Assembly: GCA_013288555.1 (NCBI GenBank)
Contig: JABDBQ010000012.1
Location: 1 to 63,422, forward strand
Source of the DNA: Bacteroidota bacterium
GTDB lineage: Bacteria; Bacteroidota; Bacteroidia; CAILMK01
Direction: 5' to 3'
Length of the DNA stretch: 63,422 nt
Position numbers and translations under genes: made by a program. Under the pieces are notes generated by a model that worked only from the letters and a program-made list of their open reading frames with translations, had not been told where the DNA came from and searched no databases. How positions within the stretch are numbered: the first letter of the stretch is position 1; the number at the start of each line of letters is the position of its first letter. Shown piece after piece: positions 9,389-19,131 of this stretch.

Positions 9389-12300
9389 TTATCTTGCAAT
9401 TACAATCCGTTTGGTGATTGTTTGATTATTCGCAATTATATTGAGGAAATAAACGCCGCTTTGTTTGTTGCTAAGGTCTATCCTGAAGTCATTCTGGTTC
9501 AAAATACCATTGTGAATCAAAGCAACTTCCTTGCCCAACATGTCTGTTACCGTAATGCTTAGTTCCGAATTAGCCTGATTTTCAGATCCCGGCAAATTCA
9601 AATTCAATATAAATATTCCACTACTCGGATTCGGATATATATTAACATATTTATCCAGGCTTAAACCTGGCATAATACCTGAAAGACATTGCGATAAATT
9701 AGGAGATAATACCTGGATACCTCTGTATTGGGATGTTGTCTTGTTCCCGGATCGGTCTATGGCTACGTAGGCCAGGTCATAAGTTCCTTCAGCTTCAGTG
9801 CCTCCGCTGGTAAAGAAAGTTCCTATTTTAATTATTTTGATCTGATTTGCATGATCGTAATTATCTGTAACGGTATACCCACTGTCAACATAATTATGCC
9901 ACCTGCAAACCTGAACCGATTGACCTCCTACGAGGGTAATAACAGGTGGTGTCCAATCTCTTACGTTTATATAACGTGTTTTGGACGAGAAATTTCCTGC
10001 GAGATCCCTTGCAGCATAAACAATTGTAAATGTACCCAATGAATCAGGAACCCCGGTTGGGAATGTTGCAAAAAAGGTTCCCGAAGTGTTGACGACAATC
10101 TGGTTTGATTTATCAATATTGTCACTCACCGTAATTCCCGGATCAGTATAGGTATGATATACTTCTACACTATCAGTTGCGGGGCCCTTAAATGTAATGA
10201 CAGGAGCCGTCTTGTCCACTACAACTATGGTTCTGGTCACCGGGTTTGATTTGTTGCCGGAAGGGTCTGTCAGGTAATACGTGTATGTATACTTTCCGAG
10301 AGCATTTACGTTTAAGTTGGTTGAAAATGTTTTCAAACTGTCAAGAAGAGAAATCCGGTAATAATTATCCGTAATTATGACCCCTGAATCCTTATAAGCG
10401 ATGCTTGCTGCTATTGTATCAACTGTTTTTCCTTTCAGTTTTAAAACAGCAGGAACCGTATCTACAAGATCTATATACCTGGTAATAACTGTCTTGTTGC
10501 CTGCAGAATCGGTGAGCGAATAATAAACAGGGTATATTCCTAAAGTATTGTATTTAACATGTGACGTATCAATAACAGGGTGCAGAATTTTGGTAACCAG
10601 ATCAAATGTCGAATCTACTTTTGAATATTTTATGGGTGCGAAAATCTGAAACTTAACCGTATCCTTACCCGCAATGAATATTTGAGGCGCTATGGTATCT
10701 TTAACGTATAAAACAACCCTGTATTTGGTTAGAGCCGACTCAAATCCTGAATCAGTAACATTATAGGCATATAATAATCCCCCCGGGAAAGGAATGCTCA
10801 ATTTCGAATGGCTAACATTAACAAGCGAAGTTATATCCCCGTTAAGGAGCGAATAAGCAGTATAGCCAGGCTCCACAAATTTGTATCCCAATTCAAGATG
10901 AATGGTATCATTGCCTTTTAATTTAATAACCGGCAATGAATGATAGGGTTGTACATACAACCGATAATCCTGGAATTCGCCATAAGCATTCGTGCCGCAA
11001 GGCGTATTTGTAGAACTTCCTATGTTCACTGCAATACGCATTACAGTAGCACCGGTTTTAGCCGTTTTAGGAATGGTAATTTTTTTGATCCAGGTTACTG
11101 AAGTGGAATTTGAATCTACTGCCACTTTTTCTGATGCACTGAAAACACCATCCTGATTCCAGTCGATATAAACGGTCCGGATTATTGAATTATAAACGGG
11201 GCTATCTCTCTGCACAGTAAGAGGATATGTAAGTCCAAGTTCAACAGGGGTTGATAAAGAAGGCGTATTTACAAAATTTGAATATTCAGCAGAGCCCGAT
11301 GTTGTGTAGTTTGTAATCTGGTTAAACACAACTTTTTTGATTCCGATATCGGCGGTCAAGGTTCCTACCATTGGAATACAATATGGCTCACGTACATGTA
11401 TATACCTTGGTTTAGTAATTGAATTGCGTTGAATGCCAAGTGCATTATCAACGTCCAGACTTACATCATAATATCCTGTATCAGAAAACATTACCACTGG
11501 GCTTGATGATTTTGAAGATGTACCATTTACGAAGGTCGCATATCCTGTTCCGCTTCCGGAAGATTTGGAAATTGACCAATTATAATCATCAATACAAACA
11601 TTAAAATCCGGGCTAAAAAAAGCATAGTCATTTAAAGTAGGCGTTTGATTATCAACCGTAAAACTGCCATTAGGCGGCGTAGGGCTGTATACTGTTATTT
11701 TTTGAGTTGTAGAGTCAGTTCCGCCGCAACTTGAAGCAATAAGGGTAACATTAACCTGCCCGGGGTTCAGGAAAGAATCAACCGTTCTTGCACAACTGCC
11801 CGAGCATGGTGTTTCCGGAATAATACTACCATAATACCAGAAAAAAGAAGGCGGATCATTAGGGTCAATTTTTGTTGTATTGGTAAGCACAATTTCATGC
11901 CCGGTACAAACCGAATCTCCGGATAGTGAACTTATAAAAACCGGTTTCGGATTGCTGCCCTTTTTAAGTTTACTCCACCAATGTGCAGCAAAACCTTGAG
12001 CCCCTGAATTTGCACCATCAACCATCTGGATATACATAAAGTTTTTAGCCTTGAAAGTATCTGGTTTTGAAATATTTGGCAGGCATGCTGAAGCGCAAGA
12101 ATAAGTCGGGCCACCTGTAAAGCCTGATCCACATGAACCTAAAAGTGTTCCCGTATTGTCTTTCCCCTGGTATATTTTGAGGTATGCATTACCGCAATAC
12201 AAATCAAATTTGCTGAATGTCAGGTAAACTGAGTCGGCGCATGGATTGATAAGGATAGAATTAGTGCCTCCATTGTTTTTATAAGGGGCATTGGGGCCAC

Positions 12301-14305
12301 CATCATCATAAAGATACCCGGCAGAATCATTAACTACTGCCTGAGTGCCAAGATTAACAGAATTGAAAACTGTAATGTAATCTGTCTTACAGTTTTGTGA
12401 ACCTCTGCCAACTGAATTTTCTGCAGTTAGACAAACGGTATATTTGCCTGGTATATTAAACTGTACTTGTGGTTCAGAAGTAGTTGAATCCCCGGATACA
12501 AATTGATAATAATTAGAAATACCGGTAGGAAGTGGTGATATTATCCAATGCCAGCCTGATGGACCGTTGGAGCTTACATCAGCAAATGATACAATGCCCC
12601 CTGTTTGAACTGTGTTTATGTCTGATACAAAATCAACCACCGGAACTGCTTTTGGATCCTTTACCGTATCAATTGCAGTATAAGAATCAGATCCGCCGCA
12701 AGAAGTGACAACCAATCTCAATGAATCTGCACCTTTTACAAATTTGCTGGTGTATAAAACTGCCGAATCACTGATCAGCGCACCATTTAAATACCACTTT
12801 ATAGTTAACGGGCTTCCATATGAATATTTCTGACTTATAACTGTTGGAGAACCAGGATAAATAGATGAAGGGAAATAAAACTTTGCAGTAGGTTTCCCTT
12901 TTTCATAAGGAGATTCATATGCTCCTGCTGTTGGAAATGCTTTGCATCTCAGGTTCCCGTCAATATCAGTACTAACGCCTGTATATAGCCCGATTGGAGC
13001 TGGAATATATTGGTCAAGATGCAAATCAAAAGGAGGATTTGTAAAAACAGGCTTTATATTTTTTGCATTAGTTTCCCAACCAAGCGCAGTCATGGCACTC
13101 TTATAACTACTATAATCATAATATGCAGTCCCAAACAAATTGGCATAAGCTGGTCCTGGAGTAAATATGTCATTCCCATCAATTGTCTTGTAATACGAAG
13201 CACTTCCGGCAAGGATTATCAGTCCGCTGGTACCTGTGGTTGTACCTACAAGCTGCTCTATGATATTACTTTCAATACTTAAACTCTGTGAAGTAGTACT
13301 GTTGGCATAAATACCACCTACCGGTTTCATTGTAGAATCTGTGTAGATCGTATTAAAGGAGAGAGATACGTTCGTTCCGCTTTGTACATAAACAAAAATT
13401 CCATAACTTGAATACCCTGTTACAAACGAATTATAAACCTGAAAAGGAGATGTTGATCCATAATAATTTGGTTCGTTAATATAAAATGAATTGGCCACAG
13501 AAGCCAAAACTCTGTTATTGCTGTAGGTGGCCCCTGTTTCTAATTCAGTAAAAAACCCATAGCCGCTACTGTTATTTGACGAATCAATGGTATTGCTGTT
13601 GTAAACGTTATTAGCTATAGAGTAACCACTTACATTAAAAATGAAAAAACCATATGTTTGAAACTCAACTACCTTGTTATTTGAAAATGTGGAATTTCCA
13701 AGCGGAGATGAACTATTGGTTGCATTTCCATTTATAAATACACCGTAAAACCCGCCATATATATAGCAATTATTAGTTGTGAGGTAATTAACGTTGTAGC
13801 AGTATAATGGATAGCTCCCGCTATTTGCTCCTTTGGTGACAAGAAGATTAGAGTTTGTAATTGAACAATAACTCGAACCATATTCTTCGAGAGCGATACC
13901 TGATGAATTCGTGTTTTGAATTGTAAAACCGATGAAATTTATATAAGAAGCTGATTTTATGTATAAAACTGCGCTTGAACTGGAACTTTGTGAAATTATT
14001 GATTTTCCTCTTCCTGCTCCCTTAAAAGTTATCGTATTTGTTGAGGAGGCACCTGTAATTGCCCCTATGGTTACCAGTTCGCTATATGTAGCAGAAGCAA
14101 CATTAAACGTAACGGCACCATTGACACCGTTTGAGGTGAGATCTGTCACAGCGGCACCTATTGAACTATAATTTGAGCCTGTGGGGCCAATAGTGTAGGT
14201 CCCTGATAGCTGCGCCCTTACTTGGGTTGTAAAAAATAACAAAGAGCAGCAAAAGACTTTTATTATGAGAGAAGTCACAGTCAGTGGCTTAGATAGCTTA
14301 TTCAT
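9389..14305 (-). CDS. Giant multidomain secreted protein, type A type IX sorting domain
   Basis: A 1638-residue cell-surface or secreted protein. Order seen: signal peptide (1-32); right-handed parallel beta-helix of Asn/Ser/Gly-rich turns (about 60-400); PKD-like domain (about 555-650, SFADVSSNGPSGWHW); a CUB-like region with YLKIYQGKDNTG; further PKD/Ig-like units; a GEVED-type domain (VYIDWNQDGVFSASEKV); about five tandem DUF5011-like Ig units that start PVIxLKG and end in a YxxxDxxGN strand; and a type A sorting domain (VNIYPNPSSGIF, last 85 residues). The beta-helix suggests polysaccharide binding or cleavage, and the rest adhesion. No catalytic residues are assigned. Confidence 0.85.
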   Translation of the reverse strand: MNKLSKPLTVTSLIIKVFCCSLLFFTTQVRAQLSGTYTIGPTGSNYSSIGAAVTDLTSNGVNGAVTFNVASATYSELVTIGAITGASSTNTITFKGAGRGKSIISQSSSSSAVLYIKSASYINFIGFTIQNTNSSGIALEEYGSSYCSITNSNLLVTKGANSGSYPLYCYNVNYLTTNNCYIYGGFYGVFINGNATNSSSPLGNSTFSNNKVVEFQTYGFFIFNVSGYSIANNVYNSNTIDSSNNSSGYGFFTELETGATYSNNRVLASVANSFYINEPNYYGSTSPFQVYNSFVTGYSSYGIFVYVQSGTNVSLSFNTIYTDSTMKPVGGIYANSTTSQSLSIESNIIEQLVGTTTGTSGLIILAGSASYYKTIDGNDIFTPGPAYANLFGTAYYDYSSYKSAMTALGWETNAKNIKPVFTNPPFDLHLDQYIPAPIGLYTGVSTDIDGNLRCKAFPTAGAYESPYEKGKPTAKFYFPSSIYPGSPTVISQKYSYGSPLTIKWYLNGALISDSAVLYTSKFVKGADSLRLVVTSCGGSDSYTAIDTVKDPKAVPVVDFVSDINTVQTGGIVSFADVSSNGPSGWHWIISPLPTGISNYYQFVSGDSTTSEPQVQFNIPGKYTVCLTAENSVGRGSQNCKTDYITVFNSVNLGTQAVVNDSAGYLYDDGGPNAPYKNNGGTNSILINPCADSVYLTFSKFDLYCGNAYLKIYQGKDNTGTLLGSCGSGFTGGPTYSCASACLPNISKPDTFKAKNFMYIQMVDGANSGAQGFAAHWWSKLKKGSNPKPVFISSLSGDSVCTGHEIVLTNTTKIDPNDPPSFFWYYGSIIPETPCSGSCARTVDSFLNPGQVNVTLIASSCGGTDSTTQKITVYSPTPPNGSFTVDNQTPTLNDYAFFSPDFNVCIDDYNWSISKSSGSGTGYATFVNGTSSKSSSPVVMFSDTGYYDVSLDVDNALGIQRNSITKPRYIHVREPYCIPMVGTLTADIGIKKVVFNQITNYTTSGSAEYSNFVNTPSLSTPVELGLTYPLTVQRDSPVYNSIIRTVYIDWNQDGVFSASEKVAVDSNSTSVTWIKKITIPKTAKTGATVMRIAVNIGSSTNTPCGTNAYGEFQDYRLYVQPYHSLPVIKLKGNDTIHLELGYKFVEPGYTAYSLLNGDITSLVNVSHSKLSIPFPGGLLYAYNVTDSGFESALTKYRVVLYVKDTIAPQIFIAGKDTVKFQIFAPIKYSKVDSTFDLVTKILHPVIDTSHVKYNTLGIYPVYYSLTDSAGNKTVITRYIDLVDTVPAVLKLKGKTVDTIAASIAYKDSGVIITDNYYRISLLDSLKTFSTNLNVNALGKYTYTYYLTDPSGNKSNPVTRTIVVVDKTAPVITFKGPATDSVEVYHTYTDPGITVSDNIDKSNQIVVNTSGTFFATFPTGVPDSLGTFTIVYAARDLAGNFSSKTRYINVRDWTPPVITLVGGQSVQVCRWHNYVDSGYTVTDNYDHANQIKIIKIGTFFTSGGTEAEGTYDLAYVAIDRSGNKTTSQYRGIQVLSPNLSQCLSGIMPGLSLDKYVNIYPNPSSGIFILNLNLPGSENQANSELSITVTDMLGKEVALIHNGILNQNDFRIDLSNKQSGVYFLNIIANNQTITKRIVIAR

Positions 14306-14610
14306 TTTGACGCGTATTTGGGGTGAGGTTCAAATATACAGAAATCACCTAATAAAATCAATACACTTTTTTGAAAACCTTACGCTTTCAAATCGATCAT
14401 TTAAAGATGGCGGATGCCATTTTATGCGAAAAAATCAATTTCATGCCTCTTGTGCACAAGTGAAAAATTAAAACATTGTACGCTTATATATCCGAATGTC
14501 AAAAATAACCAGTGTATTACAAAACAATCTTAGCTATGAAAAAAAATTTTTGTCGTGTATAATATTTGGTCGAATTTTACATCAGAATTTGAAAGAGAGG
14601 GAAAATTATT
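14306..14610. other. Divergent intergenic region
   Basis: A 305-base region between the giant secreted protein and the 139-residue membrane protein, transcribed away from each other, so it should hold both promoters. It is AT-rich with no long repeat. No complete TTTG/TANNTTTG pair is evident on either strand; TATAATATTTGG near 14560 is the nearest -7-like sequence for the plus-strand gene. Confidence 0.4.
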
Positions 14611-15030
14611 ATGTTGTTTACTTATGAATTGAACAAGCTTATGCTTATCGATGGCGTATTGTTTGCTGTACCCGGAATAAGTATGATGCTGTTTCCAAAT
14701 CCACGACGAAAACTTGCTGCCAGGATGGATTCGAAGAAAGAATTGCCTACCATGATTGATTTAAGAATCTTACTGGGGGCCGCCTATACTTCGCTGGGTT
14801 TAATTATTGCGACAATGGGGGGAGTAATAACGCGAACAGATGAATTAAATACATTCGCTATTTTCAGGTCTGTCAGCCTGGTATTCATAATTTATGCGAT
14901 CGGAAAACAAATAACCGGTAAAAAATGGAGGTGGAAAGGTACAATTGTAACATACTTCATCATGTACACGATACTACTATTCTTATACGCATTCCTTGGA
15001 ATAGTTGATCCATTGCCATTGCAAATCTGA
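14611..15030 (+). CDS. Hypothetical four-helix membrane protein
   Basis: Not recognised. A 139-residue integral membrane protein with about four hydrophobic segments: residues 10-28, 48-67 (LLGAAYTSLGLIIATMGGV), 80-97 and 113-133. A basic loop (PNPRRKLAARMDSKKE) follows the first helix. An AG-rich stretch, aaagagaggg, lies about 10 bases before the ATG and may act as a ribosome-binding site. It is convergent with the glycan locus, ending 5 bases before the aminotransferase stop. Confidence 0.6.
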   Translation: MLFTYELNKLMLIDGVLFAVPGISMMLFPNPRRKLAARMDSKKELPTMIDLRILLGAAYTSLGLIIATMGGVITRTDELNTFAIFRSVSLVFIIYAIGKQITGKKWRWKGTIVTYFIMYTILLFLYAFLGIVDPLPLQI

Positions 15031-15035
15031 TTAGA

Positions 15036-16166
15036 TTACGCACTCGCATTTTGCAAAAATGTAGAAATCACGAAACTTATGTCTTTATCTGTCATGGGAT
15101 AATACAGCGGGATTAAAATACTGTTATCAGACGCATGTTCAGAAACCGATAGGCTATTGATACCGTTATAATTCCTGTATGCCAATTCCCTGTGTGTGGT
15201 CATAATACCTCTTCTTGTAGAAATACCTGAATCAAGCATTTTTTGCATCAGATCATTTCTGCTTAAAGGGAAATTCTCTTTAAGATAAATTGAAAATGAC
15301 TGATAATTAGATAAATAGCCTGTATTTTCGATTGGGAGCCTGACATTATTTAGACTTCGGAAAGCGTCGTGATATTTTTCAGCGATCTTTCTTCTTTCGC
15401 CAACGATGAAATCCAGTTTCTCAAGTTGCTTTATTCCTACAGATGCCTGGATATCCGTCATTCTGTAGTTATATCCTATTTCCACATGTTCTTCAAAAAG
15501 AATTTTATCAGAATTGTGCCTTACCCTGTCATTAATGCTCATACCATGTTGACGAAGCATTTTCAACCGATGATAATAATCTTCATTTGAAGTGGTTATC
15601 ATACCTCCATCGCCGGTTGTGATAACCTTTCTGGGATGGAACGAAAAACACACCAGCTCAGAATGTGATCCGATCTTTTTCCCTTTGTAACTTGAGCCGG
15701 CCGCGCACGCCGCATCTTCTATTAATTTAAGATTATACTTATCACAAAGCAATTTAAAATTATCAATATCTGCGGGCATACCTATTTGATGAACAAGAAG
15801 TATAGCTTTAGTATCAGGCGTGATTCTATTTTCAACATCCTCTATATCAAGATTATAATTCAAAGGATCGATTTCAGCAAATATCGGTTTAGCGCCAACA
15901 TAAGTGATCGAATTGGCAGTGGCTATATAACTCAATGAAGGACAGATCACTTCATCTCCAGGCCCGATACCGGCAACGATCATGGCAAGATGGAGTGCTG
16001 TCGTACAGTTTGAAACTGCTACCGCATATTTTGAGCCAACATAAGTTGCGAATTTTTCTTCAAACTCTGCTACCCTTGGGCCCTGGGTGATCCATCCTGT
16101 GAGGATTGTATCATATGCATTCTGTGCCTCTTCTGTTGTAAGATAAGGTTTTGCTATCGGAATCAT
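15036..16166 (-). CDS. DegT/DnrJ/EryC1 sugar aminotransferase
   Basis: A 376-residue PLP-dependent aminotransferase of the family that places an amino group on keto-sugar nucleotides. The Schiff-base lysine is K180 in FSFHPRKVITTGDGG, the PLP-nitrogen aspartate is D151 in LIEDAACAAG, and the NCTTALHLA loop (53-61) binds the cofactor. It overlaps the upstream epimerase by 4 bases, so the two are translationally coupled and probably work in sequence on one sugar nucleotide. It is the last gene of the minus-strand glycan locus. The exact sugar is unknown. Confidence 0.9.
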   Translation of the reverse strand: MIPIAKPYLTTEEAQNAYDTILTGWITQGPRVAEFEEKFATYVGSKYAVAVSNCTTALHLAMIVAGIGPGDEVICPSLSYIATANSITYVGAKPIFAEIDPLNYNLDIEDVENRITPDTKAILLVHQIGMPADIDNFKLLCDKYNLKLIEDAACAAGSSYKGKKIGSHSELVCFSFHPRKVITTGDGGMITTSNEDYYHRLKMLRQHGMSINDRVRHNSDKILFEEHVEIGYNYRMTDIQASVGIKQLEKLDFIVGERRKIAEKYHDAFRSLNNVRLPIENTGYLSNYQSFSIYLKENFPLSRNDLMQKMLDSGISTRRGIMTTHRELAYRNYNGINSLSVSEHASDNSILIPLYYPMTDKDISFVISTFLQNASA

Positions 16167-17140
16167 AAAATAGGATTTAACTTTCTTTCAAAATACCATT
16201 CCGACAGCTTTTTTAATCCGTCTTCAAGAGTTGTCTGAGCTTTAAAATTCAATAGCACTGATGCTTTTGAAATATCTGCAAGTCTTCTGCTTACCGGATT
16301 AACAGTATTATCAGCGACAAACTGCGGTTCAAGTTTTGAATTGTTTGCTGCCAATAATGCTTCAAGCAATTGCTTCAGAGACGTTTCGCGGCAATTCCCA
16401 ACGTTGAAGGCTTCATCGGTAACATCGGCTATCAACGCAGCTACATTTGCCCTTGCAACATCCTCTACATAAACAAAATCCATCGAGGTTGACCCATCCC
16501 CATAGATCAGCGGATTTTTACCATCCCGTATACAATCAAGCCACCTGATCATAACTTCGGTGTATTTACCATCAGTGTCCATTCGCGGCCCGAAAACATT
16601 AAAGTATCGCAGGGCAACATAATCAAGACCATACATATGCTTATAACTTCTGAAAAGTTGTTCTCCAAACATTTTTGCAGCGCCATAAAACGTCTGGTTT
16701 TCATATGGATTATCTGTTTCGGGTGTAGGAAAATGCTGTGCAAGTCCATAGATGGATGCACTTGAAGAATAAACTACTTTTTTGATCTTATTTTTCCTGG
16801 CACTTTCTGCAATTTCAAAAGTAGATTTTGTCATCACTTCAAAGCCTTCCCTTGGATCTGCTGCACAGGCATTGATACGCAAAGCCGCCATGTGAAAAAG
16901 AAAGTCGCTTTGCGACATAAATTTATCAACTAAAGCAGTATCCCTGATATCTCCTTCGTTAAATTCTATAATAGGATTATCTATAAAATTCCGCATGTTT
17001 TCAAGACTACCCCGGATGAGATTATCGAGTATATAAATTTTAGCAGGTTTATGAAGTAGCAATTGTTCTACAACATATGAACCGATGAATCCCGCACCAC
17101 CTGTAATGAAGATATTCGCGTTTTCTATTTTGCTGGACAT
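16163..17140 (-). CDS. NAD-dependent sugar nucleotide epimerase/dehydratase
   Basis: A 325-residue extended short-chain dehydrogenase. The NAD-binding GGAGFIG is at residues 14-20, and the catalytic region is YSSSASIYG followed by the YGAAK (YxxxK) pair. The MDFVYVEDVARA stretch is typical of UDP-GlcNAc/UDP-glucose 4-epimerase-like proteins. It probably supplies a keto or epimerised sugar to the aminotransferase it overlaps. It is separated from the upstream glycosyltransferase by 73 noncoding bases up to that gene's stop and about 100 in all. Confidence 0.9.
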   Translation of the reverse strand: MSSKIENANIFITGGAGFIGSYVVEQLLLHKPAKIYILDNLIRGSLENMRNFIDNPIIEFNEGDIRDTALVDKFMSQSDFLFHMAALRINACAADPREGFEVMTKSTFEIAESARKNKIKKVVYSSSASIYGLAQHFPTPETDNPYENQTFYGAAKMFGEQLFRSYKHMYGLDYVALRYFNVFGPRMDTDGKYTEVMIRWLDCIRDGKNPLIYGDGSTSMDFVYVEDVARANVAALIADVTDEAFNVGNCRETSLKQLLEALLAANNSKLEPQFVADNTVNPVSRRLADISKASVLLNFKAQTTLEDGLKKLSEWYFERKLNPIL

Positions 17141-17239
17141 GTTTATTTTAAAGATTATTCAATCGCAAATTTAGATCGATTTGAATGATTTTTCCCTGTT
17201 ATTAAGTTAAAAATCAAGTTCAAACAAAACGTGTACTAT

Positions 17240-18166
17240 TCAATATACTTCATCTATTATGGCTTCAGGCCTTTGGTTTACTTCATCAAAAATCCGCCAG
17301 ATATATTCCCCGATAACACCTAACATAATGATAACCAACCCCAGCAAAAAAGAAATCAGTGTAACAATAGTAGCAAATCCTTGTACGGCCAATGTACCTG
17401 AAATGGCCCCTATAATGATAATGATGCCGTAAATGAAACTTAAAAAAGAAACACAGATTCCGATAGCTGAAATAAGGCGGATGGGTAATATGGAAAAACC
17501 CAAAAATGAATCCAGAAACAAATTGAATTTTTTCCCAAGTGTCCATTTCGACTTCCCGTTTTTTCGTACTGGTCTGTTGTAATTTATTATCTCGGCTTTA
17601 TATCCAAGCCAATGGGCGTACAAAGACCTATTTATGTTTTTTGAACAATCGCGGATGTAGGGCAGCATTTCTTTGTCCCACATGGCCATATCAAAACCGC
17701 CTTTTGGAAAATCTTTAACAACAAACAACCTAATCAACCTGTAATACAGGCTTGCGAAAATCCGCGTCATTAACGGGTCTGCTCTTTTTTTGTTTCTTGT
17801 GCAGATGATATATTTTGAACCATTCAGCCATTTTTCTGCCATTTCCACGATCAAATGCGGTGGATCCTGGAGATCAGCGGCTATTATTGTGAAACAATCT
17901 CCGGTCACAAATTTTAAGCCTGTTTTTGATGCATTTATGGCCCCGAAATTCCTTGTGAGTTTGATAATCCTGGTTTCAGGGCGATCTTTTTTTAAATCCA
18001 GAAGCATTTTTACGGTATTATCCTGGGAACCATCATCTACAAAGATCAGCTCAAGCTCAAGGCCAAGATTTGTTAAACCGCTTTCCATTTTTCGCAATTC
18101 CTCGAAAAGCGTATGAATTGACTTTTCTTCGAAGTAAACCGGAATAACAACTGAAACCTTTTTCAT
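17240..18166 (-). CDS. Polyprenyl-phosphate-type glycosyltransferase, family 2
   Basis: A 308-residue GtrB/ArnC/DPM1-like glycosyltransferase. The GT-A domain carries FVDDGSQDNT (about 41-50) and DLQDPP (about 96-101); a QxxRW-like region is replaced by KNGKSKWTLG near 202. Two C-terminal membrane helices (about 230-256 and 262-288) are characteristic of enzymes that load a sugar onto undecaprenyl phosphate at the inner membrane. It overlaps the upstream FemAB/GNAT-like gene by 4 bases. It may transfer the modified sugar made by this locus for export to the periplasm; the substrate is an inference. Confidence 0.88.
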   Translation of the reverse strand: MKKVSVVIPVYFEEKSIHTLFEELRKMESGLTNLGLELELIFVDDGSQDNTVKMLLDLKKDRPETRIIKLTRNFGAINASKTGLKFVTGDCFTIIAADLQDPPHLIVEMAEKWLNGSKYIICTRNKKRADPLMTRIFASLYYRLIRLFVVKDFPKGGFDMAMWDKEMLPYIRDCSKNINRSLYAHWLGYKAEIINYNRPVRKNGKSKWTLGKKFNLFLDSFLGFSILPIRLISAIGICVSFLSFIYGIIIIIGAISGTLAVQGFATIVTLISFLLGLVIIMLGVIGEYIWRIFDEVNQRPEAIIDEVY

Positions 18167-19131
18167 TTTATTACGCTATTATATTTTCCGCTTTCCCATT
18201 TTGATAAATCCAGTTCATAAGTATCCTGTACAATCGACCGGGCACCAAAGCCTTCTTTCTGATCACTGATACCCGGATTTAATTTGTATCCTCCATAAGT
18301 GGTCGAAGTTCCAAAGTCGAAATATCGCTTATTTTGATAAATATTGTTGAATAAGTGATTAAAAATAAGATCAAGCGCGCCTGAATTCTTCCCTGTTTCT
18401 GTAGCTGCAATATATTGTGACCTGGCTACCATTACACTTTCAAACACAAGGACCCCTGCAATCATTTCTTCGTTATTACAAGCTGCAAATAATCTTATAT
18501 TTTCAGGGAAATTGGTTTTGAGATAATTCATATCTGCCAGTGAATGAACCGGTTTAGTACCGTAAGATAAAAGCAGTTTATCAATGATCTCCCAATAAGA
18601 TCCGAGGTCTGGTGTTTCCTTGACAAGAACATTGTTGTTCAAAGCTTTTTTAATGCTGCGTTTCCTTCGCTCCTGGTATTCAGGCCTGTTTCGCATATCC
18701 AAAACCGGTAGAATATCACGCTTTATCACTTTAGCCCCAGCAATAAATAAGGCATGCCGGTCTTCTTCTGAAGGCAGTTGATGGTAGATATAAGGGATGG
18801 TTTTATAGATAAGTTTATCAAATCCATTAGCCTTTAAATAATCAAAAACAACTTCTGCAATTCCGATAAATTGGGTCATCCTGCATGACGGCAGTATGAG
18901 AAATCCCCCATAAGTAAGTCCGCTATGACTGTAATAGTTTTTATCGATCCTATTCCCAGGCATTAACGCAACCGGTTCATTTTCATCAAATACAATCAAA
19001 GAATGATCTGCAAACCTGTCATCATGATAATTAATAAATCCTCGTTCGAGATGGAAATTGCCGTTTTTACTTTCCCTGACAAATTTATCCCAGAGTTTGC
19101 TGTCTTCCGGACTATATTTTTTTACCTGCAT
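18163..19131 (-). CDS. FemAB/GNAT-like acyltransferase
   Basis: A 322-residue protein that resembles the FemAB-like branch of the GNAT superfamily (peptidyl- or acyl-transfer onto amino groups). A double-GNAT layout is suggested: an N-terminal half with LTYGGFLILPSCR, and a C-terminal half with AGVLVFESVMVARSQYIAAT and a terminal DFGTSTTYGGYKLNPG. The basic YQERRKRSIKKAL stretch (about 170-182) is common in the family. It sits inside a tightly packed glycan operon (1-base overlap upstream, 4-base overlap downstream), so the acceptor is probably an amino sugar or lipid-linked sugar. Confidence 0.7.
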   Translation of the reverse strand: MQVKKYSPEDSKLWDKFVRESKNGNFHLERGFINYHDDRFADHSLIVFDENEPVALMPGNRIDKNYYSHSGLTYGGFLILPSCRMTQFIGIAEVVFDYLKANGFDKLIYKTIPYIYHQLPSEEDRHALFIAGAKVIKRDILPVLDMRNRPEYQERRKRSIKKALNNNVLVKETPDLGSYWEIIDKLLLSYGTKPVHSLADMNYLKTNFPENIRLFAACNNEEMIAGVLVFESVMVARSQYIAATETGKNSGALDLIFNHLFNNIYQNKRYFDFGTSTTYGGYKLNPGISDQKEGFGARSIVQDTYELDLSKWESGKYNSVIK

